Source of the DNA: Acidobacteriota bacterium
Lineage (GTDB): Bacteria; Acidobacteriota; Terriglobia; Terriglobales; Acidobacteriaceae
Length of the DNA stretch: 64,000 bases
Direction of reading: 5' to 3'
Assembly (NCBI GenBank): GCA_003010405.1
Contig: PJLO01000001.1
Span: forward strand, 1 to 64,000
The notes beneath the pieces are model-generated. The model was not told the DNA's origin. It ran no database searches and saw nothing but the letters and a program-made list of their open reading frames with translations. The translations under genes and the position numbers were made by a program. Of the stretch, positions 61,565 through 64,000 are shown piece by piece (position 1 is the stretch's first letter; each line of letters starts with the position of its first letter).

Positions 61565-62648
61565 ATTGAGCTCCTACTCCCGCCGCAGCCATCCCGCAAA
61601 CGTAGCCGGTGAGAATTGCTATGGCGTTGCCAGCGTGCGCAGGGGTGTTCTGGAGAATCGCGCCCGCGGCAAAAATGTTGTCTGCAATGACCGCACCCGT
61701 CGAGTCGACTGGACGCAGATCAGTGGTGAAGCTAAATGAAGGCGTGGGCAGCAGTTTTCCAGAGAACTGTCCGGTGGCGAGAATCAACGTCTCCGAGGTA
61801 ATCTTCTGCGGCCTCCCTGGAGTTTCCAGCAGAACGCCTTTGCAACGCCCCTCTTTAATCAGAAGCTGCTGGATCGGAAAGCCCAGGAAGAACTCCACTC
61901 CGATCTTGCGCAGATGCACCTCCAGGCGATTGAAGAGCCTCAGGCCCGGAATGGAGGGTGGCAGTGTAGGTATTTCGCAGATCATGCAGCCGAGCTCCCT
62001 TTCCAGCCATTCGATCTCCTTTCGTCCCGACTTGAGACCCAGAATTCCCGGTAGAGCAATCAGGTCCACATTGGATGCAATCGGCTTGAGTGCGTTCCTC
62101 AGCTCTTCACGGAAGCGCGGCTCGCGGTCATAGCGATGGCCAAACCGCAGCGTCCCCGGAATCGCACCCGGCTCGACTGAGAGCGCTATCTCCTTTGCAA
62201 CATAGGCGGCAGACTGACCGAGATCGCTCGCGTGAGTCGCAAGCCGCTCCGCAATAAACTGGCTATTGAACGAGGACAGCCCCTTGATGCCGACCACCGC
62301 AACCTCATTCGACGCTGAAGGATCGCCATTCCACATGTAGAACGGGGCCAAGGAGACTGCCTGAAAACTGCCCAGAATCGTAGGAATGTACCGGTGCTCG
62401 TCAATCGCGCCATAGAAGCCACATCCTGCGAGGTCCGTGAGCTTGCAGAAGAAAGCAATAGCTTCCGCCAGGGATGGCGTTTTGCTATTCATGTTCTGAA
62501 TCTCGACGCAGCCTGCGCCAAATACAAAAGTGCCAGGCCCCGAGCTGACGAGCGCAACCCGAAGTCCGCGACTTGCGGCCGCAGCGGCGCTGGTAAGTCC
62601 GGCAACTCCCGCACCCGCGATGATCACATCGAAGTGATTGCTTGCCAC
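61542..62648 (-). CDS. glpB: Anaerobic-type glycerol-3-phosphate dehydrogenase subunit B (GlpB)
   Basis: The 368-aa product starts with GTG 62648 after GGCAGGTGAG. The FAD/NAD-type N-terminus FDVIIAGAGVAGLTSAAAAASRGLRVALVSSG is followed by a GlpB-like body with LRFGHRYDREPRFREEL, TLILATGQFSGKL and the late FAD motif NIFAAGAILQ. It lies 5 bases after glpA and overlaps glpC. The A, B and C subunits form the membrane-linked enzyme that oxidises glycerol-3-phosphate with quinone as acceptor. Confidence 0.9.
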   Translation of the reverse strand: MASNHFDVIIAGAGVAGLTSAAAAASRGLRVALVSSGPGTFVFGAGCVEIQNMNSKTPSLAEAIAFFCKLTDLAGCGFYGAIDEHRYIPTILGSFQAVSLAPFYMWNGDPSASNEVAVVGIKGLSSFNSQFIAERLATHASDLGQSAAYVAKEIALSVEPGAIPGTLRFGHRYDREPRFREELRNALKPIASNVDLIALPGILGLKSGRKEIEWLERELGCMICEIPTLPPSIPGLRLFNRLEVHLRKIGVEFFLGFPIQQLLIKEGRCKGVLLETPGRPQKITSETLILATGQFSGKLLPTPSFSFTTDLRPVDSTGAVIADNIFAAGAILQNTPAHAGNAIAILTGYVCGMAAAGVGAQYAQGSQG

Positions 62649-62653
62649 GTTGC

Positions 62654-64000
62654 TCACCTGCCTTCCTCTTCGTGGAAGTTGTAGGAGACGCCGAACAAGT
62701 CGCGGCTCAGGTAGAGCTGCTCTACCTGCTTTCCCTGATTGATCCAGGACTGCCCCTTCCAACGTTCATCCAGATACTGTTCAAACTGCGCGCAGGCTTC
62801 GGCAGCGCTCCAGCGCTGCATCTGGAAACCAGCGAGCATAGCCCTGTACCCACAGAATGTCCCCTGACAGGGACCAAACCCCAGGCGCGTGCGCCTTCCT
62901 ACGTCGGTGATCGTCTTGGCCGGAATCAGAGTTTCGTCTCCAAGCACATACTCCAACTCGGCGCGGGTCACCTGTTCGCACTCACAGACCACCTCAGCCA
63001 GTTCGGGGCGCTCCTTGATGGCTTTGACGATCTTTACCAGGTTCGCGCCTAGCCGCCGCTCAGCCTTCTCGGCAACAGGGCGAGCAAGCAACAGAAGCGC
63101 AGTCTGAAATGCCGCTTTGTCACGCCGTGGACGCAACAAAACCTCGTGAGTTGAGCAGGGCTCATGCACACCGAGTTTTTTACTCACCAGATCGCAGACC
63201 GCCTTGGCCATCAGACGGTAGGTAGTCAACTTGCCGCCGACGATGGAAACGAAACCCTTCACGTTTTCAATCGATTCGTGATCGAGCAGCGCAAAACCGC
63301 GGCTGATCTCGCGACCTCCCGCGCCGCTGACGCTCTTGGGAGCATAGAGAGGGCGAACCCCAGAGAAGCTCCGGAGCACGCGCGCCTCCGCCAGAGCCGG
63401 AACCAGCTCAGTGCCGAGTCTAAGAAGATATTGGATCTCTTCCGGTGAAACCGTCAGTCCTTCAGGCCCCGGAACCGTGATGGAACTCGTCCCCAGAATG
63501 CAGACCGGCCCTGCCGGAACCAGAATGTCGGCGTCCCCGGGCTTGCGGCAACGATTGATCACTCTTGATGACAACCGATGATTCAGTACCAGCAACGTTC
63601 CCTTATCACAGCGAACTGGGACTTCCACACCGGCCATTTGAGCAACCTTTTCGGCCCAGCCTCCCGCGGCATTGATGACCATGTCGCAGGAAATATAGTC
63701 TTGTTCGCCTGTCAGCGTGTCGCGATACCGGACACCTTTTACCTTGCCGTGATCGATATCAATCGCGTTGACCTGGCAATAAGTCTTGAACTTTGCGCCG
63801 CGAGCCACCGCCGATTCAATATTCGACAGCGTGAGCTGAAAGACGTCCACGTGAGCGTCGGGACAGGTAAATGCTCCAACAATGTCCGGTGGCAAGTTCG
63901 GTTCGAGTTCGAGTGCCTCGTCCGCCGAAAGACGTTTAGTGGAAATTCCAATGTGTTTGCAGGAGTCGAACCACTGGTCAAAGAATTTCGGGTCGTCCTG
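62654..64000 (-). CDS. glpA: Anaerobic-type glycerol-3-phosphate dehydrogenase subunit A (GlpA), 5' end outside window
   Basis: The frame is open across the right edge; 448 codons are visible and the FAD-binding start lies outside. Segments DAHVDVFQLTLSNIESAVARGAKF and MVINAAGGWAEKVAQMAGVEVPVRCDKGTLLVLNHRL fit the DAO-fold body. GFVSIVGGKLTTYRLMAKAVCDLVSKKLG ends the GlpD-like part. A BFD-type [2Fe-2S] domain follows (VVCECEQVTRAELEYVL and GFGPCQGTFCGYRAM), typical of GlpA and not GlpD. It is the first gene of the operon seen. Confidence 0.93.
   Translation of the reverse strand, partial: QDDPKFFDQWFDSCKHIGISTKRLSADEALELEPNLPPDIVGAFTCPDAHVDVFQLTLSNIESAVARGAKFKTYCQVNAIDIDHGKVKGVRYRDTLTGEQDYISCDMVINAAGGWAEKVAQMAGVEVPVRCDKGTLLVLNHRLSSRVINRCRKPGDADILVPAGPVCILGTSSITVPGPEGLTVSPEEIQYLLRLGTELVPALAEARVLRSFSGVRPLYAPKSVSGAGGREISRGFALLDHESIENVKGFVSIVGGKLTTYRLMAKAVCDLVSKKLGVHEPCSTHEVLLRPRRDKAAFQTALLLLARPVAEKAERRLGANLVKIVKAIKERPELAEVVCECEQVTRAELEYVLGDETLIPAKTITDVGRRTRLGFGPCQGTFCGYRAMLAGFQMQRWSAAEACAQFEQYLDERWKGQSWINQGKQVEQLYLSRDLFGVSYNFHEEEGR

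Overview
The window is a 64 kb chromosomal segment of moderate-to-high GC from a heterotrophic Gram-negative bacterium. It is most likely an acidobacterium (Terriglobia/Koribacter-like). That placement is an inference from gene content: adjacent DUF3300 and DUF2950 secreted proteins, GT35 glycogen phosphorylase beside a TreT-like glycosyltransferase, fused KorA with KorB, Ino1, and several small proteins of a type common in that phylum. No rRNA gene is present to confirm it.

Bases 1-9,640 are a zone of gene decay. A fragment of a type I restriction methylase (hsdM) is joined head to head with the 3' end of a glycogen phosphorylase gene that has lost its C-terminus. It is followed by a treT remnant with an internal deletion, two frameshifted universal stress proteins, a frameshifted and internally deleted stress membrane protein, and a frameshifted Big_2 domain remnant. 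Only the NhaP-type antiporter, a ClC-type H+/Cl- exchanger and a small membrane protein look intact. The zone ends at a palindrome, a tRNA-Met(CAT)-like 3' half and a strong hairpin.

Bases 9.8-23.9 kb are intact accessory metabolism. They hold the DUF3300/DUF2950 secreted pair, a DUF202 membrane protein, a complete tripartite ABC efflux operon (TolC, HlyD, double ATPase, two permeases) ending in PPK2, a TrpF-like protein, an SRAP/YedK DNA-protein crosslink sensor with a decayed second copy nearby, and TrmO.

Bases 23.95-31.2 kb are mobile. A complete IS1595-family element (23962-26295) has 22-bp inverted repeats and an 8-bp target duplication. It carries a three-gene overlapping cargo operon: a HEPN-like protein, a 47-aa charged protein and a zinc-ribbon protein. 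A complete IS21-family element (27826-30438, 5-bp duplication) interrupts a Mut7-C RNase-like gene, whose two halves can be rejoined in frame.

Bases 31.2-46.8 kb carry an HExxH peptidase, a two-component cluster (response regulator, multi-PAS kinase, and a DUF6527-receiver fusion), inositol-3-phosphate synthase, an SDR, an M48 protease, UbiD, KorAB (2-oxoacid:ferredoxin oxidoreductase) and a predicted PD-(D/E)XK nuclease. Bases 46.8-64 kb are core genes: accA and dnaE, a DHH phosphoesterase, a Fur-family regulator, aguB-aguA-tadA (agmatine to putrescine), PEP carboxylase, and a glpABC-type glycerol-3-phosphate dehydrogenase operon that runs off the right edge. No CRISPR array, rRNA or complete tRNA was seen.
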